A DNA stretch of 64,000 nt from Cognatitamlana onchidii (GCF_004804355.1 NZ_SRWZ01000002.1:588431-652430), one strand, 5' to 3'. Shown: positions 47,406 to 56,118, counted from the first letter of the stretch. A program made the numbers and translations. The notes: generated from the letters alone by a model not told the origin.

Positions 47406-48101
47406 ATGGATAAGATTATCATTGCTATCGACGGTTTTTCTTCAACAGGAAAAAGTACAGTTGCAAAACAGTTAGCCAAACATTTAGGCTATGTTTACGT
47501 TGATACAGGTGCTATGTACAGGTCGGTGACCTTATATGCTTTAGAAAAAGGGCTTATTAGCAACGATGATTTTAATAGAGAAGCCTTAATTTATCAATTA
47601 CCTAGTATTAATATTCATTTTAAATTTAATGAAATTTTAGGGTTTGCAGAGGTGTACTTAAATGATGTTAATGTAGAAAAAGATATAAGAACCTTGAAAG
47701 TTTCGAGTTTTGTAAGTAAGGTATCGGCAGTTTCAGAAGTTCGACAAAAGCTTGTAGAGCAGCAACAAAAAATGGGAGAACAAAAAGGCTTAGTTATGGA
47801 TGGTCGAGATATTGGTACTGTAGTTTTTCCCAATGCAGAGCTTAAATTGTTTATGAAGGCTTCGGCTCAAACAAGAGCGGAGAGACGTTACAAAGAACTT
47901 ATTGAAAGGGGGGATGATGTATCTTATGAAGCTGTTTTAAAAAATGTTGAAGAACGAGATTATTTAGATACACATAGAAGAGATTCTCCTTTAGTTAAGG
48001 CAGATGATGCTATAGAAATTGATAATTCTTATCTTTCTTTAGAGGAGCAATTTAATAAGGTTTTAAAATTAGCAAGAATGGCGATTGAAGATTGTGAATA
48101 A
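47406..48101 (+). CDS. cmk: (d)CMP kinase
   Basis: The start at ATG 47406 (MDKIIIAIDGFSSTGKST) puts the P-loop at the usual place; the TTG at 47361 only adds an unrelated hydrophobic piece. The 231-residue product has GFSSTGKST, DTGAMYRSVTLYA, and MDGRDIGTVVFPNAELKLFM with RAERRYKE, the CMP-binding and lid elements. It phosphorylates CMP and dCMP. Likely co-transcribed with porQ. Confidence 0.95.
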   Translation: MDKIIIAIDGFSSTGKSTVAKQLAKHLGYVYVDTGAMYRSVTLYALEKGLISNDDFNREALIYQLPSINIHFKFNEILGFAEVYLNDVNVEKDIRTLKVSSFVSKVSAVSEVRQKLVEQQQKMGEQKGLVMDGRDIGTVVFPNAELKLFMKASAQTRAERRYKELIERGDDVSYEAVLKNVEERDYLDTHRRDSPLVKADDAIEIDNSYLSLEEQFNKVLKLARMAIEDCE

Positions 48102-48121
48102 ACCTTCTAAAGTAACAATAT

Positions 48122-48157
48122 AAAAGGGCGATACTTTAACTAAAGTATCGCCCTTAT
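48122..48157. terminator. Long perfect hairpin between cmk and the LysM gene
   Basis: AAGGGCGATACTTTA (48124-48138) is exactly complementary to 48141-48155. It sits between two convergent genes, so it could stop transcription from both sides. The T-run is short on either strand. Confidence 0.7.
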
Positions 48158-48173
48158 TGTGTTTAAAAAGTTA

Positions 48174-48554
48174 TTATAAATTTGGTATAATTAACTCTTG
48201 GTCTGGGTAAATTAAATCTGGGTTCTTTAAAATATCGGAGTTTGCTTTGAAAATATCTTGATATTTCGATGCGTTACCGTAATAGTGTTTCGCTATTTTA
48301 CCTAAAGTTTCTCCACTTTTTACGGTATGCCTGTGGTATACACTGTCGTCAGCCACTGTAATATTGGCTAAAATATCGGACGGGTTTTCACCACCAATTT
48401 CTTTAATCTTGTCCCAAAGTACGTTTTTCTCATATTGGGTATTCGCGGTTCCTTTCACTTTAAGAACGCCGTTTTCTTCGGTAACACTTCCGTTTTGAAT
48501 GTTTAATGATTCACCTAATTCTAATACAGATTGGTATTTTTCCTTTACTGCCAT
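48174..48554 (-). CDS. BON and LysM domain protein (Kbp/YgaU-like)
   Basis: The start is set at ATG 48554 (MAVKEKYQSVLELGES); the longer frame to 48656 has no conserved residues. The 126-residue product has an N-terminal BON-like domain (about 5-70, with NGSVTEENGVLKVKGTANT) and a C-terminal LysM (about 77-125: HTVKSGETLGKIAKHYYGNA, then DLIYPDQELIIPN). This is the layout of the E. coli potassium-binding protein Kbp. There is no signal peptide, as in Kbp, so the LysM is probably cytoplasmic. Function in this organism is inferred from that family. Confidence 0.85.
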   Translation of the reverse strand: MAVKEKYQSVLELGESLNIQNGSVTEENGVLKVKGTANTQYEKNVLWDKIKEIGGENPSDILANITVADDSVYHRHTVKSGETLGKIAKHYYGNASKYQDIFKANSDILKNPDLIYPDQELIIPNL

Positions 48555-48723
48555 AATAATGAAGTTTTTGATTTTTAAGTTTGAGTTAAACAATATAGTG
48601 AATTTCCTATTCAGAAAGATTAATTTTACTTTAAGTATCGCTATACATTTAGACACAGGTTCAGTCCAAAAGTCACAAGTAATTTTTATGAATTCATTTT
48701 TAGGTAATTAGATAGATAATATG

Positions 48724-48731
48724 TATTTTTG
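48724..48731 (+). promoter_or_regulatory. -7 box of rpsA
   Basis: TATTTTTG, an exact TAnnTTTG match, lies 163 nt before the rpsA ATG and points to a leader of about 155 nt. No clear -33 element. Confidence 0.5.
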
Positions 48732-48894
48732 CACTCCTTTTAGCGAATCGTCAGGCAGATAAAAGGAAATGAAACAAAAATAAAAATAACACTTCTGTGC
48801 GTTAAACGCTTAAATCTCCTGAGGCATACAGAATACAAACGCGATAAAAATAACATAATCTTAAAAGTGGATATTTTTTCGCAGAATGACTTAA

Positions 48895-50727
48895 ATGGCT
48901 GAAAAAGCAAAGCAAGCTGAGGTTGAAGCAACTGAAGCAAAAACTGTTGAAGCTCCAGTAGTATCTGAAGCTCAGGCAAACCCTGAAAAATTCTTAAAAG
49001 AGTTCAACTGGCACAACTACCAAGAAGGTATTGACGAAGTTGATGATCAACAATTAAAAGAATTTGAAAAATTAGTAGCAGAAAATTTTGTTGACACTTT
49101 AGATGATGAGGTGGTAGAAGGAACGGTAGTGCACATCACAGATCGTGATGCTATCATCGACATCAATGCTAAATCAGAAGGTGTTATTTCTTTAAACGAA
49201 TTTCGCTACAATCCTAACTTAGCAGTAGGAGACAAAGTAGAAGTACTAATTGATGTGCGTGAAGATGCAACAGGACAATTAGTATTATCTCACAGAAAAG
49301 CACGTGTAATTAAAGCGTGGGATCGTGTAAATGCGGCTCACGAATCTGGAGAAATCGTTAATGGTTTTGTTAAGTGCAGAACTAAAGGTGGTATGATTGT
49401 AGATGTATTCGGTATTGAAGCATTCTTGCCAGGTTCTCAAATTGATGTGAAGCCAATTAGAGATTACGATCAGTATGTTAATAAAACTATGGAATTTAAA
49501 GTGGTTAAAATAAACCACGAATTTAAGAACGTAGTAGTGTCTCATAAAGCACTTATTGAAGCTGATATTGAGGAACAAAAGAAAGAAATTATTGGTCAAT
49601 TAGAAAAAGGTCAAGTATTAGAAGGTGTTGTTAAAAACATTACTTCTTATGGTGTATTTATAGACCTTGGTGGCGTTGACGGATTAGTGCATATTACAGA
49701 TTTATCTTGGTCTAGAATCAATCATCCTAACGAGATTGTTGAATTAGATCAAAAATTAAATGTGGTAATCCTTGATTTTGATGAAAACAAATCAAGAATC
49801 CAATTAGGTCTTAAACAATTATCTAAGCATCCATGGGAAGCTCTTGCAGAAGAGGTGAAAGTTGGAGATAAGGTTAAGGGTAAAGTAGTAGTTATTGCTG
49901 ATTACGGTGCGTTTATTGAAGTTGCAGATGGTGTTGAAGGATTAATCCACGTTTCTGAAATGTCTTGGTCTACACATTTACGTTCTGCTCAAGATTTCGT
50001 TTCTGTTGGAGATGAAGTTGAAGCAGTGATCTTAACTTTAGATAGAGAAGACAGAAAAATGTCTCTTGGGATTAAGCAATTAACCCCAGATCCATGGACA
50101 GATATTACAGGTAAATACCCTGTAGGTTCTAAGCACACTGGTATTGTACGTAACTTTACAAACTTTGGTGTTTTTGTAGAATTAGAAGAAGGTATTGATG
50201 GATTAATTTACATCTCTGATTTATCTTGGACTAAGAAAATTAAGCACCCATCTGAGTTCTGTGCCGTAGGTGATAAGTTAGATGTTGTTGTTCTTGAGTT
50301 AGATGTTGAAGGACGTAAACTAAGTTTAGGTCATAAACAAACAACTGAGAATCCTTGGGATAAATACGAAACTGAATTCGCTTTAGGAACATCTCATACA
50401 GCTGAGATTTCTGAGATCGTTGATAAAGGTGCTACGGTTCAATTCAATGAAGATATTGTTGCATTTGTACCATCTCGTCACCTTGAAAAAGAAGACGGAA
50501 GTAAACTTAAGAAAGGTGAATCAGCTGAATTCAAAATTATTGAGTTTAATAAAGAGTTTAAACGTGTTGTAGCCTCTCATACTGCTGTATTTAAAGCAGA
50601 AGAAGCTAAAATAGTTAAGCAAGCAGTTAGAAAAGCAGAATCTCAAGCTGCTGAAGCAAAACCAACTTTAGGTGATGCTAACGATGCTTTACAAGCTCTT
50701 AAAGATAAAATGGACGGGAAAAAATAA
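48895..50727 (+). CDS. rpsA: 30S ribosomal protein S1
   Basis: A 610-residue protein with an acidic N-terminal extension and six S1 RNA-binding repeats, each with a V-x-G-x-V core and a GVDGLVHITDLSW or GIDGLIYISDLSW-type segment. It helps mRNA bind the 30S subunit. In Bacteroidota, where Shine-Dalgarno sequences are mostly absent, S1 and A-rich leaders are thought to matter more. A C-terminal Ala/Lys-rich tail follows the last repeat. It lies between a long leader and a strong terminator, so it is a single-gene unit. Confidence 0.96.
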   Translation: MAEKAKQAEVEATEAKTVEAPVVSEAQANPEKFLKEFNWHNYQEGIDEVDDQQLKEFEKLVAENFVDTLDDEVVEGTVVHITDRDAIIDINAKSEGVISLNEFRYNPNLAVGDKVEVLIDVREDATGQLVLSHRKARVIKAWDRVNAAHESGEIVNGFVKCRTKGGMIVDVFGIEAFLPGSQIDVKPIRDYDQYVNKTMEFKVVKINHEFKNVVVSHKALIEADIEEQKKEIIGQLEKGQVLEGVVKNITSYGVFIDLGGVDGLVHITDLSWSRINHPNEIVELDQKLNVVILDFDENKSRIQLGLKQLSKHPWEALAEEVKVGDKVKGKVVVIADYGAFIEVADGVEGLIHVSEMSWSTHLRSAQDFVSVGDEVEAVILTLDREDRKMSLGIKQLTPDPWTDITGKYPVGSKHTGIVRNFTNFGVFVELEEGIDGLIYISDLSWTKKIKHPSEFCAVGDKLDVVVLELDVEGRKLSLGHKQTTENPWDKYETEFALGTSHTAEISEIVDKGATVQFNEDIVAFVPSRHLEKEDGSKLKKGESAEFKIIEFNKEFKRVVASHTAVFKAEEAKIVKQAVRKAESQAAEAKPTLGDANDALQALKDKMDGKK

Positions 50728-50751
50728 TTTTTCTTAACATTATATAAATAA

Positions 50752-50779
50752 GGCCTCTCAGGAATGAGAGGCTTTTTTT
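50752..50779 (+). terminator. Rho-independent terminator of rpsA
   Basis: GCCTCTCA (50753-50760) pairs with TGAGAGGC (50765-50772) around a GGAA loop, followed by seven T. Confidence 0.92.
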
Positions 50780-50829
50780 GTCTACTTATTTTAAAGGATT
50801 TTAAGGTTTTTACTTCTAAATATTTGCAT

Positions 50830-50837
50830 TACCTTTG
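50830..50837 (+). promoter_or_regulatory. -7 box of the pyrR operon
   Basis: TACCTTTG, an exact TAnnTTTG match, 25 nt before the pyrR ATG. The leader is too short for a classic pyr attenuator. Confidence 0.6.
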
Positions 50838-50841
50838 TAAA

Positions 50842-50855
50842 CCAAACACGTTTGG
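50842..50855 (+). promoter_or_regulatory. Inverted repeat at the pyrR operon start
   Basis: CCAAAC-ac-GTTTGG is a 6-bp inverted repeat placed between the -7 box and the pyrR ATG, over the expected transcription start. It could be an operator or a short leader hairpin. Role inferred. Confidence 0.4.
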
Positions 50856-50862
50856 GTAGTAT

Positions 50863-51402
50863 ATGAGTCAGAAAGTTTTACTTAACGAAAAAGAGGTAAA
50901 CATCATTCTTCATCGATTGGCTTGTCAACTTATTGAAAAACACAACGATTTCTCTAACACTGTATTAATTGGTCTGCAACCAAGAGGTGTTTTTTTGGCA
51001 GATAGATTGGCAAAAATTCTAAAAGAAGACTATAAGGTTATAGATGTTAGTCTAGGGTATTTGGATATAACCTTTTTCAGAGATGATTTTAGAAGAAGCG
51101 AAAAACCTTTAGAAGCGAATACTACTAAAATTAATTTTTTAGTAGAGGATAAAAATATAGTTTTTATTGATGATGTTTTATATACAGGCAGAAGTATAAG
51201 AGCAGCATTAACAGCTATTCAATCATTTGGCAGACCTAATGAAATAGAGTTACTAACTCTTATTGATAGACGCTTTAGTAGGCATTTACCGATACAGCCA
51301 GATTACCGTGGTAGGCAGGTAGATGTAATAAACGAGGAAAAAGTAAAAGTAAACTGGAAAGAATACGATAACGAAGATAGTGTTTACTTAATTGAAAAAT
51401 AA
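50863..51402 (+). CDS. pyrR: PyrR pyrimidine regulator / uracil phosphoribosyltransferase
   Basis: A 179-residue phosphoribosyltransferase fold with the PRPP loop VFIDDVLYTGRSIRAAL (100-116), plus LIGLQPRGVFLADRLA and IDRRFSRHLPI, all typical of PyrR. It binds UMP and, in many bacteria, pyr mRNA to cause attenuation, and it has uracil phosphoribosyltransferase activity. It is first of a tight operon and is 8 bp upstream of pyrB. No attenuator fits in the short leader here, so either regulation differs or only the salvage activity is used. Confidence 0.94.
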   Translation: MSQKVLLNEKEVNIILHRLACQLIEKHNDFSNTVLIGLQPRGVFLADRLAKILKEDYKVIDVSLGYLDITFFRDDFRRSEKPLEANTTKINFLVEDKNIVFIDDVLYTGRSIRAALTAIQSFGRPNEIELLTLIDRRFSRHLPIQPDYRGRQVDVINEEKVKVNWKEYDNEDSVYLIEK

Positions 51403-51410
51403 AGAAAATA

Positions 51411-52340
51411 ATGAGCGAATTAAGTGTCAATCACTTATTAGGAATTAAATATCTTAATCAAAAAGATATTCAACTTATTTTTGAGACTGCCGATCATTTT
51501 AAAGAGGTAATTAACAGGCCAATAAAAAAGGTACCCTCACTAAGAGATATTACCATTGCCAATTTATTTTTTGAAAACTCTACAAGAACAAAGCTTTCTT
51601 TTGAACTCGCTGAAAAACGATTGTCTGCAGATGTTATTAATTTTTCATCTGCCCAATCATCAGTAAAGAAAGGTGAAACTTTAATAGACACGGTAAACAA
51701 TATCCTTTCCATGAAAGTAGATATGGTTGTTATGAGGCACCCAAACCCTGGTGCGGGCGTGTTTTTATCCAAACATGTTAATGCTAGTATAATCAACGCT
51801 GGCGATGGGGCTCACGAGCATCCTACCCAAGCTTTATTAGACTCTTACTCGATTAGGGAAACGTTAGGTAATGTTGGAGGTAAAAAAGTTGTTATTGTTG
51901 GAGATATTCTTCATAGTAGAGTGGCATTGTCTAATATTTTTGCACTACAATTGCAAGGGGCAGAAGTAATGGTTTGTGGTCCCAAAACACTTATTCCTAA
52001 GTACATAGAGAATCTTGGAGTGAAAGTAGAAACTAATCTTGTTAAAGCTTTGAATTGGTGCGATGTAGCGAATATGTTAAGAGTTCAAAACGAACGTATG
52101 GAGATTAGTTATTTCCCTTCTACTAGAGAATATACACAGCAGTTTGGAGTTAATAAAAAAATACTAGATTCTTTAGAAAAAGAAATTACAATTATGCACC
52201 CCGGACCCATTAACAGGGGAGTAGAAATTACGAGTGATGTTGCCGATTCGAAGCAATCCATAATTTTAGACCAAGTGCAAAATGGTGTGGCTGTTAGAAT
52301 GGCGGTTATATACTTGTTGGCATCAAAATTAAAACAGTAA
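51411..52340 (+). CDS. pyrB: Aspartate carbamoyltransferase catalytic subunit
   Basis: A 309-residue catalytic chain with the carbamoyl phosphate loop FFENSTRTKLSFE (about 47-59), VVMRHPNPGAG, HEHPTQALLDSYSI and the C-terminal MHPGPINRGVEI with the aspartate-binding Arg. It makes carbamoyl aspartate, the first committed step of pyrimidine synthesis. No pyrI is present; the following genes are unrelated to a regulatory chain. Confidence 0.97.
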   Translation: MSELSVNHLLGIKYLNQKDIQLIFETADHFKEVINRPIKKVPSLRDITIANLFFENSTRTKLSFELAEKRLSADVINFSSAQSSVKKGETLIDTVNNILSMKVDMVVMRHPNPGAGVFLSKHVNASIINAGDGAHEHPTQALLDSYSIRETLGNVGGKKVVIVGDILHSRVALSNIFALQLQGAEVMVCGPKTLIPKYIENLGVKVETNLVKALNWCDVANMLRVQNERMEISYFPSTREYTQQFGVNKKILDSLEKEITIMHPGPINRGVEITSDVADSKQSIILDQVQNGVAVRMAVIYLLASKLKQ

Positions 52341-52342
52341 TT

Positions 52343-52675
52343 ATGATTTTAGATCAAACAGGAAATACGAATACTATTACCCAAGAAAAAGCCTCAATCA
52401 TTGAATTAGTTAAAAAAATACAGACCTTATACCCCAAGTTTAAGAATAGTAATATTATTGTATCATTAAATACCTTAGGAACCTTTAGTGAACAAGATAT
52501 TGCCGAATTTTTAGCTTTGTCTAAAGAACATAAGGAAGCAAATAATTCATTTGTTATAGTGACCAGTAAGGTCGATTTTAATCTCGTTCCAGATGACATA
52601 GTAGTGGTGCCAACGCTACAAGAAGCACACGATATTATTGAAATGGAAGATATGGAACGCGATTTGGGATTTTAA
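52343..52675 (+). CDS. Small conserved protein in the pyrB-rnz operon
   Basis: A 110-residue cytoplasmic protein with alternating beta/alpha pattern (NIIVSLNTLGTFSEQDIAEF, then NSFVIVTSK, then IVVVPTLQEAHDIIEMEDME). The layout is reminiscent of STAS/anti-sigma antagonist folds, but I see no phosphorylatable serine motif, so this is only a fold guess. Starts 2 nt after the pyrB stop and ends one nt before the next ATG. Function unknown. Confidence 0.75.
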   Translation: MILDQTGNTNTITQEKASIIELVKKIQTLYPKFKNSNIIVSLNTLGTFSEQDIAEFLALSKEHKEANNSFVIVTSKVDFNLVPDDIVVVPTLQEAHDIIEMEDMERDLGF

Positions 52676-52676
52676 A

Positions 52677-53144
52677 ATGGATTACCATCTAGCTCAAGTC
52701 AATATAGCAAAACGGAAAGCCTCATTGGACGATCCTATCATGGTCGATTTTGTAAACAACGTTAATAAAATTAATGGCATTGCCGACCAAAGTGATGGTT
52801 TTATTTGGAGAATGAAAGATGAAGATAAAGACTTGGGTATAGAAATTTTTCATGATGACTCCATCATAATTAATATATCTGTTTGGAAAGATTTAGGTTC
52901 CCTTTTTAATTACACCTACAAGTCTGGACATATCGACGTTTTCAAGAGAAAAAAGGAATGGTTTATCAACACTAAAAAGGCGCATATGGCGTTTTGGTAT
53001 GTTCCAGCAGGATATAGACCAAATTTTCAAGACGCAAAGAATAGACTAGATTATTTAGATGAACATGGCGAATCTCCTTATGCCTTTTCCTTTAAGAGTA
53101 AGTTTAGTCCAGAAGATGCTTTAACATACAACCCTCTTATTTAG
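52677..53144 (+). CDS. DUF3291 family protein
   Basis: The start at ATG 52677 (MDYHLAQVNIAKRKASLDDP) follows the previous stop by one nt; an upstream frame start would overlap the neighbour. The 155-residue protein has the DUF3291 pattern: HLAQVNIAK at the start, GFIWRMKDE, ISVWKDLGSLFNYTYKSGH, and AFWYVPAGYRP near the end. The domain is ferredoxin-like, related in fold to small monooxygenase-type proteins; function unknown. It is in the pyrR-rnz operon. Confidence 0.85.
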   Translation: MDYHLAQVNIAKRKASLDDPIMVDFVNNVNKINGIADQSDGFIWRMKDEDKDLGIEIFHDDSIIINISVWKDLGSLFNYTYKSGHIDVFKRKKEWFINTKKAHMAFWYVPAGYRPNFQDAKNRLDYLDEHGESPYAFSFKSKFSPEDALTYNPLI

Positions 53145-53145
53145 T

Positions 53146-54051
53146 ATGAAGTTATCTATTTTAGGGTGTTACAGTGCTACACCAAGAACTTTTAATAACA
53201 CAACCGCGCAAGTTTTAGAAATAAATAACCATATGTTTTTAATTGATTGTGGCGAAGGGACTCAAGTACAGTTAAGAAAGCATAAAATAAAGTTTAACAG
53301 AATAAAGCATATTTTTATTTCGCATTTACACGGAGATCATTTTTTTGGCTTAGTTGGTCTTATATCGACATTTAGGCTTTTAACTAGAGAAACAGATCTG
53401 CACGTTTATGGACCTAAAGGTATTAAGGAGTTGGTGACATTACACATGAAGTTGGCGGACTCATGGACTAACTACAGACTTATTTTTCATGAGTTAGACT
53501 CCAATCATTCCGAATTAATCTTTGAAGACGACAGGGTTGAAGTTCATACTATTCCATTAAACCATCGGGTCTATACAAATGGGTATCTTTTTAAAGAAAA
53601 AGAAGGTCCGAGAAAGTTAAATGTCAACGCTGCTAAAAAGGCTCTTATAGATGTGGCCTATTACAGAAAATTAACGCAGGGATTTGATGTTAAAAACGAA
53701 AAAGGAGAGTTAGTACCTAATGACAAGGTTACTACCGCTGGGGCGAAGCCAAAAAGTTATGCCTTTTGTAGCGACACCATGTATAAAAAAGACATTGTTC
53801 CTTTAATAGAAAACGTTCATGTTTTATATCATGAATCTACATTTTTAGAGCAGCATGCTCATTTGGCAAAAAAGACAAAGCATTCTACAGCCAAAGAAGC
53901 TGCAAAAATAGCAAAACAAGCACAGGCCAGAACCTTAATACTTGGTCATTACTCAACAAGGTACGACAGTTTAGAAAGTTTTAAGAAAGAAGCTAAAGTT
54001 GTTTTTGAAAATGTAGAGCTGGCAGAAGATGGAAAAACGTTTCAATTTTAA
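53146..54051 (+). CDS. rnz: Ribonuclease Z
   Basis: A 301-residue metallo-beta-lactamase-fold nuclease with the zinc motif SHLHGDH (59-65), the AT-rich start MKLSILGCYSATPRTFN, the CGEGTQVQLRKHKIKF segment, FCSDTMY and a late LGHYSTRY. It cuts the 3' trailer from tRNA precursors. It starts one nt after the DUF3291 stop, so it is the last gene of the tight pyrR-pyrB operon. It overlaps the convergent gene by four bases. Confidence 0.94.
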   Translation: MKLSILGCYSATPRTFNNTTAQVLEINNHMFLIDCGEGTQVQLRKHKIKFNRIKHIFISHLHGDHFFGLVGLISTFRLLTRETDLHVYGPKGIKELVTLHMKLADSWTNYRLIFHELDSNHSELIFEDDRVEVHTIPLNHRVYTNGYLFKEKEGPRKLNVNAAKKALIDVAYYRKLTQGFDVKNEKGELVPNDKVTTAGAKPKSYAFCSDTMYKKDIVPLIENVHVLYHESTFLEQHAHLAKKTKHSTAKEAAKIAKQAQARTLILGHYSTRYDSLESFKKEAKVVFENVELAEDGKTFQF

Positions 54052-54461
54052 TTAAATTCTTTCAAATCATTAATATATGAAATCGCATCATCCAGAGACA
54101 AGCAAGGATGAATTTCACTTTTAGAAAAACGCTTTTCTAAGGCTGCGTTTAGATACATTATATAGTTATAATAAACGATTGCACTTCCAGCCAGTATATT
54201 TCCATACTGTGCTACTTTGGCCCAATCTTGAGGATCGATGGAATAAGAATTAATTCTGTTAGAAATATACCCTAGTTTAATATCAGTACCATAAAATGCT
54301 ATTATCTTTTCTATAACAGATTCAATTTTGTTCCAGTCAAAATGTATTCCGCTGTTAATTTCTGAGACTATAAATTTTTCACAGAGATAAAACTTGCCGA
54401 AGGCCATCTCTAGGCAATGGTAATTGTTGATATTACTATAATGCGAATCTTCAAACCTCAT
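54048..54461 (-). CDS. Conserved hypothetical protein
   Basis: A 137-residue cytoplasmic protein with a mix of short beta strands and helices (FGKFYLCEKFIVSEI, then ISNRINSYSIDPQDWAKV, and a C-terminal helix with SLDDAISYINDLKEF). I recognise no family motif. The layout vaguely resembles STAS-like single-domain proteins. It is convergent with rnz, overlapping by four bases, and divergent from pdxH. Confidence 0.65.
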   Translation of the reverse strand: MRFEDSHYSNINNYHCLEMAFGKFYLCEKFIVSEINSGIHFDWNKIESVIEKIIAFYGTDIKLGYISNRINSYSIDPQDWAKVAQYGNILAGSAIVYYNYIMYLNAALEKRFSKSEIHPCLSLDDAISYINDLKEFN

Positions 54462-54548
54462 AGGTCTATTTTAAAAGTGAGCGAATTTACAATCTTTAGT
54501 AATATAATAATGTTTAGGAAAACTTAAAATTTTGTTATTTTGTATGCT

Positions 54549-55196
54549 ATGGAAAAGGATTTAAGCAATTACAGAAAATCATATGAAAAAGGGGAGCTTC
54601 TTTTAAACGAAGTGCCAGAAAACCCACTAGAGTTATTTCAGAAATGGTTTTACGAGGTGGATAAACACTTTAATAAGGATGAAACTAATGCCATGACTCT
54701 TGCTACAATTGGTTTGGATGGATTCCCTAAAAGTAGGGTAGTGCTGCTTAAAAAATACACTTATGAAGGATTTATTTTTTACACTAATTACCAAAGCGAA
54801 AAGGGCCGTGCCATAGCTGCAAACCCTAATGTTTGTTTATCTTTTTTTTGGCATGGTGCGGAGCGACAAATTATTATTAAAGGTAAGGCGGAAAAAATTG
54901 CTGCCAATATGAGCGATGGCTATTTCGAGTCTAGACCCAGAGGTAGTCAACTAGGAGCGATTGTGTCTAATCAAAGTCAAATAATTAAGGATAGGTCGTT
55001 ACTCGAAGAAAAACTAAAAGAGCTCGAGAATAAGTATGAAGGTAAAGAAATAGATAGACCTGATTTTTGGGGTGGCTATATAGTCAAGCCAGCTGAAATG
55101 GAATTCTGGCAAGGTAGACCAAACAGATTGCACGACAGGGTTCGCTATAAACTTCAAGATGATTTTATTTGGAGAATTGATCGACTATCTCCTTAA
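54549..55196 (+). CDS. pdxH: Pyridoxamine 5'-phosphate oxidase
   Basis: The start is ATG 54549 (MEKDLSNYRKSYEKGELL), giving 215 residues as usual; the TTG three codons before is less likely. FMN- and substrate-binding residues lie in NAMTLATIGLDGFPKSRVVLLK, FIFYTNYQSEKGRAIAANP, and the C-terminal FWQGRPNRLHDRVRY segment. It makes pyridoxal 5'-phosphate, the cofactor used by, for example, the aminotransferase at 15831. Single gene. Confidence 0.96.
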   Translation: MEKDLSNYRKSYEKGELLLNEVPENPLELFQKWFYEVDKHFNKDETNAMTLATIGLDGFPKSRVVLLKKYTYEGFIFYTNYQSEKGRAIAANPNVCLSFFWHGAERQIIIKGKAEKIAANMSDGYFESRPRGSQLGAIVSNQSQIIKDRSLLEEKLKELENKYEGKEIDRPDFWGGYIVKPAEMEFWQGRPNRLHDRVRYKLQDDFIWRIDRLSP

Positions 55197-55258
55197 AAAA
55201 TCGTTTAAACGCATCATTTGTTAGTGTTGTAACGTATTTTATCGGTTAAAAACATTTT

Positions 55259-55291
55259 AAATCGATAAAAAGTGTGTTTTTAATCGATTTT
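55259..55291 (+). terminator. Possible terminator after pdxH
   Basis: AAATCGATAAAAA (55259-55271) pairs with 55277-55291 apart from one bulged base, around a 5-nt loop. Only a short T-run follows, so its strength is uncertain. Confidence 0.35.
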
Positions 55292-55361
55292 AACATTTCA
55301 TTAACATTCGCTTCAGGTTAGGCTGCTAATTTTACAGAACCAAATCTAAATTTACTTAACC

Positions 55362-55859
55362 ATGAAGTTATTCTCTAAGGTGTCCGCCCTGGCACTTTTG
55401 GCAGTAATGACGCTGTCATCGTGTACCACAGATAGTTTTGACGACAATGTGGAAACTCTCGAAATGAGCCTTGTTGAAACACAAGCAAAAGCTATTGAAC
55501 TTGAAATCCTGAACCTTATTAATGACCACAGAAGGTCCTTAGGACTAAAAGCTTTAGAAGATATGAGCATAGTTAAATCTGTAGCTTATAGTCATACCGA
55601 TTATATGGTAGACAATGATGTAGTTTCTCATGATAATTTCTATACACGCAGTAGTTTTTTAAAGTCCAATGTTGGAGCTAAAAAAGTTTCAGAGAATGTG
55701 GCCTATGGTTTTGGTACAGCCCAAGGGGTTGTAAACGCATGGATTAAGAGCGAAAACCATAAGGCTAATCTAGAGGGAGATTATACGAACTTCGATATTT
55801 CTGCCGAGAAAAATGACAATGGAAGATGGTATTTTACAAACATTTTTATAAAAAAATAA
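55362..55859 (+). CDS. CAP-domain (SCP-like) lipoprotein
   Basis: A 165-residue protein with a lipoprotein signal peptide (lipobox LSSC) and one CAP domain from about 45: LEILNLINDHRRSLGLKAL, YSHTDYMVDNDVVSHDNF, SENVAYGFGTAQGVVNAWI and HKANLEGDYTNFDIS. Family knowledge: CAP proteins bind lipids or act as stable extracellular modules; the bacterial role is mostly unknown. It is a surface or periplasmic lipoprotein. A hairpin terminator lies 115 bp downstream. Confidence 0.9.
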   Translation: MKLFSKVSALALLAVMTLSSCTTDSFDDNVETLEMSLVETQAKAIELEILNLINDHRRSLGLKALEDMSIVKSVAYSHTDYMVDNDVVSHDNFYTRSSFLKSNVGAKKVSENVAYGFGTAQGVVNAWIKSENHKANLEGDYTNFDISAEKNDNGRWYFTNIFIKK

Positions 55860-55973
55860 TGAAGACCAAAAAGCATTAAAACCTATAACCTCTTTAATTT
55901 ACTGATTAATAGATATTTAATTAGTTAGGTTATGCTTAATAACAATAGTTATTAAATTTAGCTTTAGGTATAA

Positions 55974-56002
55974 AGCCCTTTCGTTTGGAGAGGGTTTTTT
56001 TT
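55974..56002 (+). terminator. Rho-independent terminator after the CAP gene
   Basis: CCCTTTC (55976-55982) pairs with GAGAGGG (55988-55994, one G-U pair) followed by eight T. Confidence 0.65.
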
Positions 56003-56036
56003 GATATGGACTTTTTATAGACCACCAACAAACTAA

Positions 56037-56067
56037 AAAACCACCAGCACTTTCTGCTGGTGGTTTT
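56037..56067 (-). terminator. Strong hairpin terminator of the OmpA-type operon
   Basis: AAAACCACCAGCA (56037-56049) and TGCTGGTGGTTTT (56055-56067) are exact inverted repeats with a 5-nt loop. Read on the minus strand the hairpin is followed by a T-run, 52 bp past the last gene. It may also stop + strand transcription. Confidence 0.85.
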
Positions 56068-56118
56068 AGCTTAAAATATATATTCTTTTCTTTCAGTAAA
56101 GCAAACTAATATAATTGG

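Noticed and set aside
48555..48656. A 34-residue extension of the LysM protein
   Set aside because: It does not look like a signal peptide or domain and MAVKEKYQ gives the typical start of the family.
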